Shown here in pieces: positions 48,800-57,305 of a stretch of DNA of 64,000 bases. This stretch comes from Pseudodesulfovibrio aespoeensis Aspo-2. Lineage in GTDB: Bacteria > Desulfobacterota > Desulfovibrionia > Desulfovibrionales > Desulfovibrionaceae. Each line of letters starts with the position of its first letter. The first letter of the stretch is position 1. The stretch lies in the NCBI RefSeq assembly GCF_000176915.2, contig NC_014844.1, positions 3,038,001 through 3,102,000 on the forward strand, in the 5' to 3' direction. The translations under genes and the position numbers were made by a program. The notes under the pieces were generated by a model, which worked only from the letters and a program-made list of their open reading frames with translations, was not told the DNA's origin and searched no databases.

Positions 48800-49846
48800 T
48801 TAATGGGCGAACGGATAGAGCTTCCAGTACGCCTTGACCAGCCGCCAGCGGTTGACCAGCCCCTCGGGCTCGAAGATCAGGAACAGGATCAGCACCAGGC
48901 CGAACACGCCCTCGCGCAGGGCCACCAGATGCTGGGCGATATCCGGGAGAAACCCGCCCAGGCCGTTTGCCAGCACGTTGAGCGCCTCGGGCAGCAGGAC
49001 GATGAACACGGCCCCGAAGACCGAGCCGAGCACGCTGCCCATGCCGCCGATGATGATCATGGCCAGGTACGAGATGGACAGGCCGATGTTGAACTGCTCC
49101 GCCGAGATGTAGCCGGTGTAGTGGCCCCACAGCCCCCCGGCCACCCCGGCCAGGAAAGAACTGACGCCAAAAGCCACGAGCTTGTACCAGAAGAGGTTGA
49201 CGCCCACGATCTCAGCCGAGAGGTGGAAGTCGCGGATGGAGACAAAGGCCCGGCCATACTTGGTGCGCATGATGTTGGAGACCAGGAGCAGCGCGCACGC
49301 GGCAAAGAAGAAAAGCAGGTAGTACATCCTGGCCTCGGAGTCGAAGGCAAAGCCGAGGATGCGCGGCGGTTCTAGGAGCAGGCCGCTTGAGCCGCCGGTG
49401 AGCGCGCCGCCATGCAGGAAAACATATTCGAGCACGAGCTGGGCGGCCAGGGTGGCGATGGCCAGGTAGATGCCCTTGAGCCGCAGGGACGGGATGCCGA
49501 AGACCATGCCGACCATGGCCGTGATCAGCCCGCCGGCGAGGATGGCCATGGGGAAGGGAACGCCGTGCAGGGAACACTGCCCCGCAGCATAGGCGCCCAC
49601 GCCGATGAATGCGCCGTGGCCGAGCGATATCTGGCCGCACACGCCGGTGAGCAGGTTGAGGCCCACCGCGCCGATGACCGAGATGAAGATGAGGTTCATG
49701 ATGGAGGTGTGGTGGATGCTGAGCGCCATCGGGGCGGCCAGGAGCGCGACCACGAACAGGCCGACCATGAGCTTCTGGAATCCGCTCTGGAATATCTGCG
49801 CCTCGGCGCGATAGGAGGTGAAGAAGAGTCCGCATTTGCCCTGCAT
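48800..49846 (-). CDS. livM: ABC transporter permease LivM
   Basis: This 348-residue inner-membrane permease has about eight to ten helices, such as LMVGLFVVALLAAPMAL and YYLLFFFAACALLLV. It carries the LivM motif GQISLGHGAFIGVGAYAAG near residue 72. The C-terminal coupling region (LVALREGVFGLVLILFLIFEPEGL) contacts LivF/LivG. The start at 49846 lies 2 nt from the livH stop and its ribosome site is inside livH. Confidence 0.9.
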   Translation of the reverse strand: MQGKCGLFFTSYRAEAQIFQSGFQKLMVGLFVVALLAAPMALSIHHTSIMNLIFISVIGAVGLNLLTGVCGQISLGHGAFIGVGAYAAGQCSLHGVPFPMAILAGGLITAMVGMVFGIPSLRLKGIYLAIATLAAQLVLEYVFLHGGALTGGSSGLLLEPPRILGFAFDSEARMYYLLFFFAACALLLVSNIMRTKYGRAFVSIRDFHLSAEIVGVNLFWYKLVAFGVSSFLAGVAGGLWGHYTGYISAEQFNIGLSISYLAMIIIGGMGSVLGSVFGAVFIVLLPEALNVLANGLGGFLPDIAQHLVALREGVFGLVLILFLIFEPEGLVNRWRLVKAYWKLYPFAH

Positions 49847-49848
49847 GG

Positions 49849-50736
49849 CTAGACCCTCTCGATTTCCTTGGTTCCGAACAGTCCGTAGGGCTTGATCATC
49901 AGGATGACCACCAGGATGATGAAGGCCGCCACCTCGCGGAACCCGCCCAGGCCGAGCAGCTGCCGGGCCGCGCCGTCGCAGACGTTTTCGAGCACGCCGA
50001 TGATCAGGCCGCCCAGGGCCGCGCCCAGGAGCGAGTCGAGCCCGCCCAGAATGACTGCGGGAAAGACCTTGAGCCCCAGGTGGCCGAGGTGGGAGTTGAT
50101 GCCGTTGATGTTGCCCAGGATGACGCCGCCCACGGCGGAGACCACGCAGGCGATGCACCAGCTCATGGCAAAGATGTTCTTGATGCCGATGCCCATGGAC
50201 TGGGCCGCCTGCTGGTCAAAGGCCGTGGCCCGCATGGCCACGCCGGTACGCGAATATTTGAAAAAGACCGAGAAGATGGCGAAAAGCACGGCGGACAGGG
50301 CAAAGGCGGCCAGATAGACCGGGGCCACGGGCAGTCCGGCAATGACCACCGGCTCGGCGGGCAGCACCTGGGGGTAGACCCTGATCTGGGTGCCCCAGAA
50401 AAGCTGGACCAGCGACTTGAGCACCGAGCTCATGCCCACGGTGACCATGATCACCGAGATGTGCGCCTCGCCGATGAGGGGCCGCAGGACCACGCGCTCA
50501 ATGACCAGCCCAAGGAGCACCGAGAAGACCAGGGTGAGCAGGAAGGCCCACAGGAACGGGATGTTGAACTGGACCGTGAGGGCGAAACAGATGTAGGCCC
50601 CGGCCATGACCAGCTCGCCCTGGGCGAAGTTGACCACCTTGGTGGCCTTGTAGATGACCACAAAGCCCAGGGCCACCAGCGAGTAGATGCCGCCGACCAC
50701 AAGCCCGTTGATGAACAGTTGCAGGTAATATTCCAC
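49849..50736 (-). CDS. livH: ABC transporter permease LivH
   Basis: This 295-residue inner-membrane permease starts with GTG (50736), directly after the ligase stop codon TAA. It shows LivH features: INGLVVGGIYSLVALGFVVIYKATKVVNFAQGEL, split across the first helices and ending in the NFAQGEL loop. GMSSVLKSLVQLFWG and QQAAQSMGIGIK follow. It forms the translocation path with LivM. Confidence 0.9.
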   Translation of the reverse strand: MEYYLQLFINGLVVGGIYSLVALGFVVIYKATKVVNFAQGELVMAGAYICFALTVQFNIPFLWAFLLTLVFSVLLGLVIERVVLRPLIGEAHISVIMVTVGMSSVLKSLVQLFWGTQIRVYPQVLPAEPVVIAGLPVAPVYLAAFALSAVLFAIFSVFFKYSRTGVAMRATAFDQQAAQSMGIGIKNIFAMSWCIACVVSAVGGVILGNINGINSHLGHLGLKVFPAVILGGLDSLLGAALGGLIIGVLENVCDGAARQLLGLGGFREVAAFIILVVILMIKPYGLFGTKEIERV

Positions 50737-52647
50737 TTACGCCTCCATGTCCTCGATGCGGATGGTGCCGCACATCTCGCGCACCCGGCCATCCTGATAG
50801 GTTATCTCGGTTTGCAGATTCAGGACGCAGACATCGGTGTAGAGCGCCTCGATGAGCTGCCCGTAGCGCTCGCCGATGGTGGAGCGGCGCACCTTGCGCG
50901 TGCGCGTCAGTTCGCCGTCGTCCGCGTCCAGCTCCTTGTAGAGCAGGCAGAAGCGCCGGATACGGGTCTCCTTGGGCAGCATCTCGTTGGTCCGGGCCAC
51001 CTCGTCGCGGATCAGGGCATAGACCTCGTCCTTGGCCGCCAGATCCTGGTAGGTGGTGTAGGTGATCATCCGGCTCTCGGCCCAGTGGCCCACGATGTCC
51101 ATGTCAATGCACAGGATGGCGGCGATGCAGTCGCGCCCGTTGCCCAGGATCACGGCCTCGCGCAGATAGGGCGAAAACTTGACCTTGTTTTCAAGGAACT
51201 GGGGCGAGAAGCGCGTGCCGTCCTTGAGGAGCATGACATCCTTGAGCCGGTCGATGACCACCAGCCGCCCGTTGTCGTCGAAGTACCCGGCGTCGCCCGA
51301 AAGCAGCCAGCCGTCGCGCAGGGTCTCGCGGGTGGCCTCCTCGTTGCGGTAGTAGCCGAGGAAGACCGCCGGGCTGCGCGAGATGATCTCGCCGGTGTCG
51401 GTGATGCGCACCTCGGTCTCGGGGATGGGCGCGCCCACGGAGGTGAAGTCCACCGCGCCCTCCTGATGGATGCAGGAGATGCCCGCGATCTCGGTCTGGC
51501 CGTAGATCTGCTTGAGCTTGACGCCCAGGGCGTGGAAGAAGCGGAAGGTGTCCGGTCCGAGCGCAGCCCCACCCGTGGTGGCGCTGCGCATGCGCGAGAA
51601 GCCGAGACGGTCGCGCAGGGCGCGGAACAGCCCCTGGTCGGCGATGAAATACTTGAACTTGAGCCACGGGCCGGGCTCGCGCCCCTCGAACAGGGCGTCG
51701 GCGTACTCGTAGCCAATGGGCAGCAGCCGGTTGTAGAGGAACCGCTTCAGCGGCGTGGTCTCCATGATGTCGCCGCGCACCTTGGCCGCGACGGATTCCC
51801 AAACGCGCGGCGGCGAGAAGACCAGATGCGGCCCGATCTCGCGCGAGTCGGCCCTGGCCGTGTCCGGCTCCTCGGGAAAGTTGACGCAGAACCCGAACAT
51901 CAGGGCCGAGGCCACGGCCATCATCTGCTCGCCCATCCAGGCCAGGGGCAGGAAGGAGACGAACTCGTCGGTGGGGTGCTTGGGGTCGGCCAGGCCGAGG
52001 TTGTGGGCCATGGAGAGCAGGTTGGCGTGGGAGAGCATGGCCAGCTTGGGACGGCCCGTGGTGCCCGAGGTGGTGGCGATGAGCGCGGGATCGGTCTCAC
52101 GGGTGGAACCGGCCCAGAGGGCGTAGCGGTCCGCCGCGTCGGCGTGCCTCTCGCGGCCCAGGCGGCGCACGGCCTTGAAGTCGATCAGGCCGGGGACCGA
52201 TTCCTCGTAGGCGGCCAGTCCCCGGGTGTCGTGATAGACAATGTGTTCAAGGTGCGGCAGGTTGCCTCTGAAGGAAAGAATCTTGTCCACCTGCTCCTGG
52301 TCCTCGGCCACCACGAGGCGGCATTCGGTCAGGGCGAAGATGTATTCGATCTCGTCGGCCGGGGAGTCCTGGTACAGACCGAGCGCCACACCGCCCAGCC
52401 CCTGGATGGCCAGCTCGGCCCAGATCCACTCGGGCCGGTTGTCGCCGATGAGGATGACGATGTCGCCCCGGCCAAGGCCCAGGGCGTCGAGCCCGCAGGC
52501 GAACTCCGCCGTGATGCGGAGAGAATCGCGCCAGGAGACGGCCTGCCAGACGCCCCATTCCTTTTCGCGCAGGGCAGGCTTGTCGGCGCGCTCCCCTGCC
52601 TGGCGCACGAGCAGCTTGGGCAACGTGGTCTTGTAACGCTTTGTCAT
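50737..52647 (-). CDS. AMP-dependent acyl-CoA synthetase (FadD-like)
   Basis: This 636-residue long-chain-type synthetase activates a fatty or aryl acid to its CoA ester via an acyl-adenylate. The ATP motif is ATTSGTTGRPKLAM, followed by QIYGQTEIAG and the DTGEIISRSPAV/SGDAGYFDDNGRLVVIDRLKD region with the catalytic Asp. The C-terminus continues with a lid including RTRKVRR and a short extra domain. It is embedded between livG and livH, so uptake and activation are likely coupled. Substrate length is not readable. Confidence 0.87.
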   Translation of the reverse strand: MTKRYKTTLPKLLVRQAGERADKPALREKEWGVWQAVSWRDSLRITAEFACGLDALGLGRGDIVILIGDNRPEWIWAELAIQGLGGVALGLYQDSPADEIEYIFALTECRLVVAEDQEQVDKILSFRGNLPHLEHIVYHDTRGLAAYEESVPGLIDFKAVRRLGRERHADAADRYALWAGSTRETDPALIATTSGTTGRPKLAMLSHANLLSMAHNLGLADPKHPTDEFVSFLPLAWMGEQMMAVASALMFGFCVNFPEEPDTARADSREIGPHLVFSPPRVWESVAAKVRGDIMETTPLKRFLYNRLLPIGYEYADALFEGREPGPWLKFKYFIADQGLFRALRDRLGFSRMRSATTGGAALGPDTFRFFHALGVKLKQIYGQTEIAGISCIHQEGAVDFTSVGAPIPETEVRITDTGEIISRSPAVFLGYYRNEEATRETLRDGWLLSGDAGYFDDNGRLVVIDRLKDVMLLKDGTRFSPQFLENKVKFSPYLREAVILGNGRDCIAAILCIDMDIVGHWAESRMITYTTYQDLAAKDEVYALIRDEVARTNEMLPKETRIRRFCLLYKELDADDGELTRTRKVRRSTIGERYGQLIEALYTDVCVLNLQTEITYQDGRVREMCGTIRIEDMEA

Positions 52648-52705
52648 GGAAAAATCCGTGTGTCGTATGTGTCTTGGCCCCCAAAGGGAGGGCCGGCCTT
52701 CCCGT

Positions 52706-53503
52706 CTATCTCCCGCTGAACGTCGCCTGCTCGGTCCCCAGGTAGGCGGCGATCACGTTCTTGTCGGCCTGCACCTCGTCCGGCGTCCCTTCGGCCAGCT
52801 TGCTCCCGAAGTCGAGGACAATCACCTTGTCGGAGATGTCCATGACCACGCCCATGTCGTGTTCCACGAGCAGGACGGTAACGCCCCATTCCTCGGCTAT
52901 GTCGAGGATGTACCGGGCCATGTCCTCGGTCTCTTCGAGGTTCATTCCGGCCATGGGTTCGTCGAGCAATATGAGCTTGGGTTCGGCGGCGAGTGCGCGC
53001 CCGAGTTCCACCCGTTTCTGCACCCCGTAGGGAAGGCGTCCCGCGTGCTGGTGCCGGTAGGGGGAGAGGTTGAGAAAGTCGATCACGTCTTCGACGCGGC
53101 GGCGGTGGCTGTCCTCCTGCCTCGCGGCGCGGCCCCAGTACATGATGGAGGACAAAAGCCCGTACTCCATGCGGCTGTGGCGGCCGACCATGAGGTTGTC
53201 CAGGACCGAGAGCCCCTTGAACAGGGCGATGTTCTGGAAGGTGCGGGAGAGCCCCAGCTCCGTGCGCTTGTGCGCGGGCAGGGACAGCAGACATTCGCCG
53301 TCGAGCGAAATCGTGCACGGGCCACTTGCGCCCCCGTCGGGGGTGTAGCGGCCACTGATACAGTTGAGCATGGAGGTTTTCCCGGCACCGTTGGGACCGA
53401 TCAGGGACGCGATGGTCCCCTGCTCGACGGTGAAGGAAACGCCCATAAGGGCGGCGATGCCCTTGAACGTGAGTGTCACGTCGCAAACGTCAAGGTATGC
53501 CAT
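52706..53503 (-). CDS. livG: ABC transporter ATPase LivG
   Basis: This 265-residue ATPase pairs with LivF. Walker A is GPNGAGKTS near residues 36-44, the signature region is LPYGVQKRVELGRALA, and Walker B is LILLDEPMAGMN. LivG-type sequence is seen in VTLLVEHDMGVVMDISDKV-like segments. The start MAYLDVCDVTLTFKG at 53503 is the family start; a longer reading to 53551 lacks a ribosome site. It is the first of the liv-ligase genes on this strand, 115 nt downstream of the CBS-ACT gene. Confidence 0.88.
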   Translation of the reverse strand: MAYLDVCDVTLTFKGIAALMGVSFTVEQGTIASLIGPNGAGKTSMLNCISGRYTPDGGASGPCTISLDGECLLSLPAHKRTELGLSRTFQNIALFKGLSVLDNLMVGRHSRMEYGLLSSIMYWGRAARQEDSHRRRVEDVIDFLNLSPYRHQHAGRLPYGVQKRVELGRALAAEPKLILLDEPMAGMNLEETEDMARYILDIAEEWGVTVLLVEHDMGVVMDISDKVIVLDFGSKLAEGTPDEVQADKNVIAAYLGTEQATFSGR

Positions 53504-53617
53504 AATCCTGCAATTATGGTATGAGGCGTACCCGGTGGGCACTACGATCATGCGGCGGGGCGGCGAATACCGTCTAACTCCGACCAGCCCGCATGTGTGG
53601 TGATTGCGGGTAGACCC

Positions 53618-54274
53618 TTAGGTCCATTCTCCCTTGAAATCATCGGGAGAGACCAGTTTGTAACCCCGGTCCTGCAGCGCAGCGGCCACTGCGGACGGGT
53701 CATCGGTATCTATTCGGACGACGACGATCCTGCGTCCGTTGTAAAAGAAGGTTCCGGTGGAGATGATGGAGAGCTTCATGTTGGCGATGACCCCGGCGAC
53801 CTCGTAGAGCACGCCGGAGCGGTCCTCCACCTCAAGGGTCAGGCGGCTGCCGCCCTCGCGGTATCCCATCTCCTCGGCCAGCACGTCGAGCATGACGTTG
53901 CGGTTGATGTACCCGATGAGTTCGCCCTGCGCATCAACCACGGCCAGTCCGGCCAGGTTCATCTCGTACATCATGTCCGCCGCGCCCTCGATTTCTGTTT
54001 CCGGGCTGACGGTCTTGATGTCGGTGCGGTAGATCTTCTCCACCGTGAGCTTGCTCATCAGGTAGTTGAGCTCGTGCTTTTCAAGGGAGGTCATCAGGCT
54101 GGGCATGGCCGCGGAGATGTCCTCCTTGCGCACATAGCCGACCAGCTTGCCCGACTCGTTGACCACCAGGAGCATCCACAGGGTGCTGGTGTCCAGCATC
54201 TTCTGGGCGTCCTTGACCAGGGTCTGGGGGGTGACCTTCACGAAGTCGCGCAGCATCTTGAGTCCGACGTACAT
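53618..54274 (-). CDS. CBS-domain protein with C-terminal ACT domain
   Basis: This 218-residue cytoplasmic protein has two CBS motifs in residues 1-130 (LVKDAQKMLDTSTLWMLLVVNESGKLVGYVRKEDI and MMYEMNLAGLAVVDAQGELIGYI, each split by turns). An ACT-like ligand domain ends it (LTLEVEDRSGVLYEVAGVIANMKLSI). CBS-ACT proteins usually sense adenine nucleotides and amino acids. Next to a liv-type transporter it probably tunes the uptake or ligase activity. AAGGAG lies 6 nt before the ATG at 54274. Confidence 0.82.
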   Translation of the reverse strand: MYVGLKMLRDFVKVTPQTLVKDAQKMLDTSTLWMLLVVNESGKLVGYVRKEDISAAMPSLMTSLEKHELNYLMSKLTVEKIYRTDIKTVSPETEIEGAADMMYEMNLAGLAVVDAQGELIGYINRNVMLDVLAEEMGYREGGSRLTLEVEDRSGVLYEVAGVIANMKLSIISTGTFFYNGRRIVVVRIDTDDPSAVAAALQDRGYKLVSPDDFKGEWT

Positions 54275-54457
54275 GATACTCTCCTTGAAAGCATGCGCCC
54301 CGGCCTTTGGTCGGGGCGGCGGGTTCGTGTCCAAGAACCGTACGCGTTTCAGCAGCGCGCATCAAGAGGGTCCGGGTACACGAATCCGTCCAGTACCGGT
54401 GCTTACAACCCATTTCATGGCGGCAAGTCAAGCGGAATCCGGTCGCTTGTGAAATAA

Positions 54458-55507
54458 TTATCGAACCCCTGTCCCCGTCCCATGCGGCCCGGCCACACCC
54501 TCGCGATCATGGCGCACGAAGTCGCGCATGGTCATGGCCTTTTCACCGTCGAGGCGCATGGCGTCCCAGTCCGGTTCCTGCCCCGTTCTCTGCATGACCA
54601 GCCCGTCCGGGCCAAACCAGTGGGGCAGCAGCCCGCCGAAGAAATACCCCCGGCCCCGCAGCAGGGCCACGGCCTCGGCCACGCCGGGATCGCCCAGATT
54701 GAGGTACGCCTGCACGGTTTCGGCCCGGCCCTCGGCTCCGGCCACCACCCCTCCGAAGTCCGCACCCGCCCGGCTGACCGTAAGCCGGGACAGCCCGGCC
54801 TCGGGCAGGAGGAACTCGGTCCACTCGGTGGCCCCGGTCAAGGGGCGCGGGGCAAGGGAGGAGCGCACAAGCCCGAACCGGTCACACAACTCACCAATGA
54901 TTTCGCTGTAGGGTGCCGGGACACAGATGGCGCAGGGGCGGGACACATGTACGGAAAACATGAATAAAAGAGAAACGTTGCGAACCACCCCGCCCTCGAC
55001 CTCATACGCATTGGCGGGCATGCACTCCACCGCAAGCCCGGTACACGCCAGTCCTTGCCCGGAGACGAGCCGCTGCGAGGCCGGGTGGTTGCATACCGCT
55101 TCGCCGAAGACCACGGGCACCCCGAGCTCGCGGGGCAGCACCCCAATGGCCAGACGGATGATGGCCGCGCCAAGGCGGCTGGCGCGATACTGCCTGAGCA
55201 CCATGAGCTGGCCAACCTCGTACACCTCGGGGTTGGGCGCGTGGCGAAAAAGCCCTGCCAGGCCCACCACCTCTCCGCGCGGAGTGCGGGCCACGATGGT
55301 GTGCTGGTCGTCCGTGGCGTTGCGGCGGATCACCTCCGCCGGATCGTAAACATGCTCGATGGGAAAAGCGTCCCCGTAGGTTTCCAGATAGGCGAGGCAG
55401 ACGCCCAAGGCGTCCTCAGGCCGGAACAGCCCCACCGTTACCTCCTGGCCCGGCTCGATCATACGCCGTTCCTCCCGCAGTCTGGCTATCAATGCCTCCC
55501 GTTGCAT
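54458..55507 (-). CDS. GNAT-type N-acetyltransferase with extra domain
   Basis: This 349-residue protein has a GNAT core in residues 10-160 (VTVGLFRPEDALGVCLAYLE, VYEVGQLMVLRQYRASRLGAAII). A second part is not recognised (CAICVPAPYSEIIGELCDRFGL). Its final section (GYFFGGLLPHWFGPDGLVMQ) resembles the end of the hybrid protein encoded at 57298. GAGGAG precedes the ATG at 55507. The substrate is unknown; proximity to aminotransferase and deaminase genes suggests an amine or amino-acid intermediate. This is the last gene of the minus-strand operon. Confidence 0.7.
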   Translation of the reverse strand: MQREALIARLREERRMIEPGQEVTVGLFRPEDALGVCLAYLETYGDAFPIEHVYDPAEVIRRNATDDQHTIVARTPRGEVVGLAGLFRHAPNPEVYEVGQLMVLRQYRASRLGAAIIRLAIGVLPRELGVPVVFGEAVCNHPASQRLVSGQGLACTGLAVECMPANAYEVEGGVVRNVSLLFMFSVHVSRPCAICVPAPYSEIIGELCDRFGLVRSSLAPRPLTGATEWTEFLLPEAGLSRLTVSRAGADFGGVVAGAEGRAETVQAYLNLGDPGVAEAVALLRGRGYFFGGLLPHWFGPDGLVMQRTGQEPDWDAMRLDGEKAMTMRDFVRHDREGVAGPHGTGTGVR

Positions 55508-55626
55508 GCGGCTCCTCTTGCTTGGCGGTTTCAATTCCCGCAATTCCCCGAATCGGCTTGGCCCAGAATGACGAACAGAAAAAAGATCGGCTGCGTGCAA
55601 GGTCCCTCTGAAAAGCGGTGGCGCGA

Positions 55627-56157
55627 TCATCCCCGGCAGGCCGGGCACGTCCTGAAAGACTCATCGACGATGCGCAGCCCCTCGTCCTCGAAGAACGGCC
55701 CCTGCACGACCATGGGCGTGCTCATGTAGCGGACGCACTCGTGGCTGGTGATGGTGGTCCTGGGCCATGTGGAGAAAATGGCGTAGGCCGAGTACAACCG
55801 CTCGGCGCTCAGGCCGTAGACCAGCCGCCCGATCCCGGCCTTGAACATGGCGAACATGCACATGGCGCACGGCTCCATGCTCGAATACAGAGTGGACCCG
55901 GCCCGGAATGCGGGATCGTCGTAATGGGCGCGGCAAAACCGCGAAGCCAGCACGGCCTCGGCATGCCGGGTGTGATCCTGCGTGGCGATGGTCTCGGCCT
56001 GCTGGGTCATGACGACCATGCCGTCCGGCCCGGCCACCACCGCGCCAAAAGGCCCCTCGCCGGACCGGGCCGAGGCTGTGGCCGCGTCCATGGCGGCCCG
56101 GAGATTCTGTTCGTCAATGGGTGCGAGCGTCCCCAATTTGCCCTGGGTCTTGGTCAT
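55627..56157 (-). CDS. Nucleoside/guanine deaminase-like protein
   Basis: This 176-residue zinc-dependent deaminase of the cytidine/guanine deaminase fold has HAEAVLAS near residue 66 and EPCAMC near 95. GPFGAVVAGPDGMVV opens the fold. It could deaminate a purine or a related amine, but tRNA-specific features are not clear. The C-terminal CPACRG is an odd extra. AAGGAG precedes the ATG at 56157. It is 14 nt after the HisC-like gene, in one operon with it. Confidence 0.72.
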   Translation of the reverse strand: MTKTQGKLGTLAPIDEQNLRAAMDAATASARSGEGPFGAVVAGPDGMVVMTQQAETIATQDHTRHAEAVLASRFCRAHYDDPAFRAGSTLYSSMEPCAMCMFAMFKAGIGRLVYGLSAERLYSAYAIFSTWPRTTITSHECVRYMSTPMVVQGPFFEDEGLRIVDESFRTCPACRG

Positions 56158-56171
56158 CGTCCTTCTCCTTG

Positions 56172-57305
56172 TCATGCCTGCGCAGATCGCACGGTCTCGT
56201 CCAACACTTCGCCAAAGGCCCGGCAAAAGGCCTCCATGGCCGGCGGCTGGACCAGACTGACGCGAATCCAGTTGGGGAACCGGAAACCGGTCATGGTCCG
56301 GACCATGACCCCCTTGCGCATCAGCTTGCGGTACATGAGCGTGTCGGGCATGGGCACCCGCGCCATCAGAAAATTGCCCTCGTTTGCCAGGTATTCCAGC
56401 CCCATCCCGTCGAACATGGGACAGAGCATGGCCCTGGCCTCGCGGACCATGGCCCTGGTCTGGCGGACGAACAAGCCGTCGTTTTCCAGCGCGGCCACGG
56501 CGCACTGCTGGGCCAGGGTGTTCACCGAGTAGACAATGTGCGTGCGCCGGACCAGATCGACCACCTCGGCAGACCCGCACAAATAGCCCACGCGCAGGGC
56601 GGCCAGGGCGTACATCTTGGAAAAGGTCCGAAAGATCAAGACATTGGGATACCGCTCCAACAGCTCCAGCCCGTCAGGGCAGTCATCCTTCTCCACATAC
56701 TCGATGTACGCCTCGTCAATGACCACCATGGCCCGGTTGCCCACGGCGTCGAGAAACCCGTGCATGGTCTCCCGGTCCCAGTAGGTGCCGGTGGGGTTGT
56801 TGGGGTTGCAGATGAACAGGATCTTGGTGCGCGCGTCCATGGCGTCGAGCATGGCCTGGGGGTCGAAGGCCATGTCCTTCAGCGGGATGAGCCGAGCCTC
56901 GAACCCCGAGAACTCGGCCACCCACTCGTACACGGCAAAGGTCTTGTCCGCAGTGACGATGTTGTCCCCCTCCTCGCAAAAGGCCTTGATCACGCTGGCA
57001 ATGACCTCGCACGAGCCGTTGCCCACCAGGAACTGGTCGGCGTTCTTGCCGAATTTATCGGCCAGCCGGTGGCGCAGGGTGAAACAGTCGCCATTGGGAT
57101 AGACCGGCACGGCCCTGGGCGGGAACGTGTCCACCACCTCGCGGACCTCGGGCGGCGGCCCCAGGGCGTTCTCGTTGTTGTTGAGACGGTGGAGATGGTC
57201 CACGCCGTACAGGCGCATCAGCTCCGGGTCCGGGTTGCTCGGATGGTAGGTCTCAAAGGACCGGACATGGGCCGGAACCAGCCGGTGCAGGTCAAGCTCA
57301 CCCAT
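56172..57305 (-). CDS. Histidinol-phosphate aminotransferase-like PLP enzyme
   Basis: This 377-residue fold-type I aminotransferase has NPNNPTG, the cofactor-lysine motif RTFSKMYALAALRVGY and the closing RFPNWIRVSL, which resemble HisC. Since no histidine genes are adjacent, it may act on another phosphate or amino substrate. It begins 8 nt inside the previous gene, a translational coupling. Its neighbours (deaminase, acetyltransferase and a hybrid regulator) suggest a dedicated small-molecule pathway. Confidence 0.8.
   Translation of the reverse strand: MGELDLHRLVPAHVRSFETYHPSNPDPELMRLYGVDHLHRLNNNENALGPPPEVREVVDTFPPRAVPVYPNGDCFTLRHRLADKFGKNADQFLVGNGSCEVIASVIKAFCEEGDNIVTADKTFAVYEWVAEFSGFEARLIPLKDMAFDPQAMLDAMDARTKILFICNPNNPTGTYWDRETMHGFLDAVGNRAMVVIDEAYIEYVEKDDCPDGLELLERYPNVLIFRTFSKMYALAALRVGYLCGSAEVVDLVRRTHIVYSVNTLAQQCAVAALENDGLFVRQTRAMVREARAMLCPMFDGMGLEYLANEGNFLMARVPMPDTLMYRKLMRKGVMVRTMTGFRFPNWIRVSLVQPPAMEAFCRAFGEVLDETVRSAQA

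Noticed and set aside
50080-52719. Long plus-strand open frame opposite the FadD-like and livH genes.
   Set aside because: It spans two real genes on the other strand and translates to repetitive Gly/Asp/His-rich sequence, as expected for a shadow.
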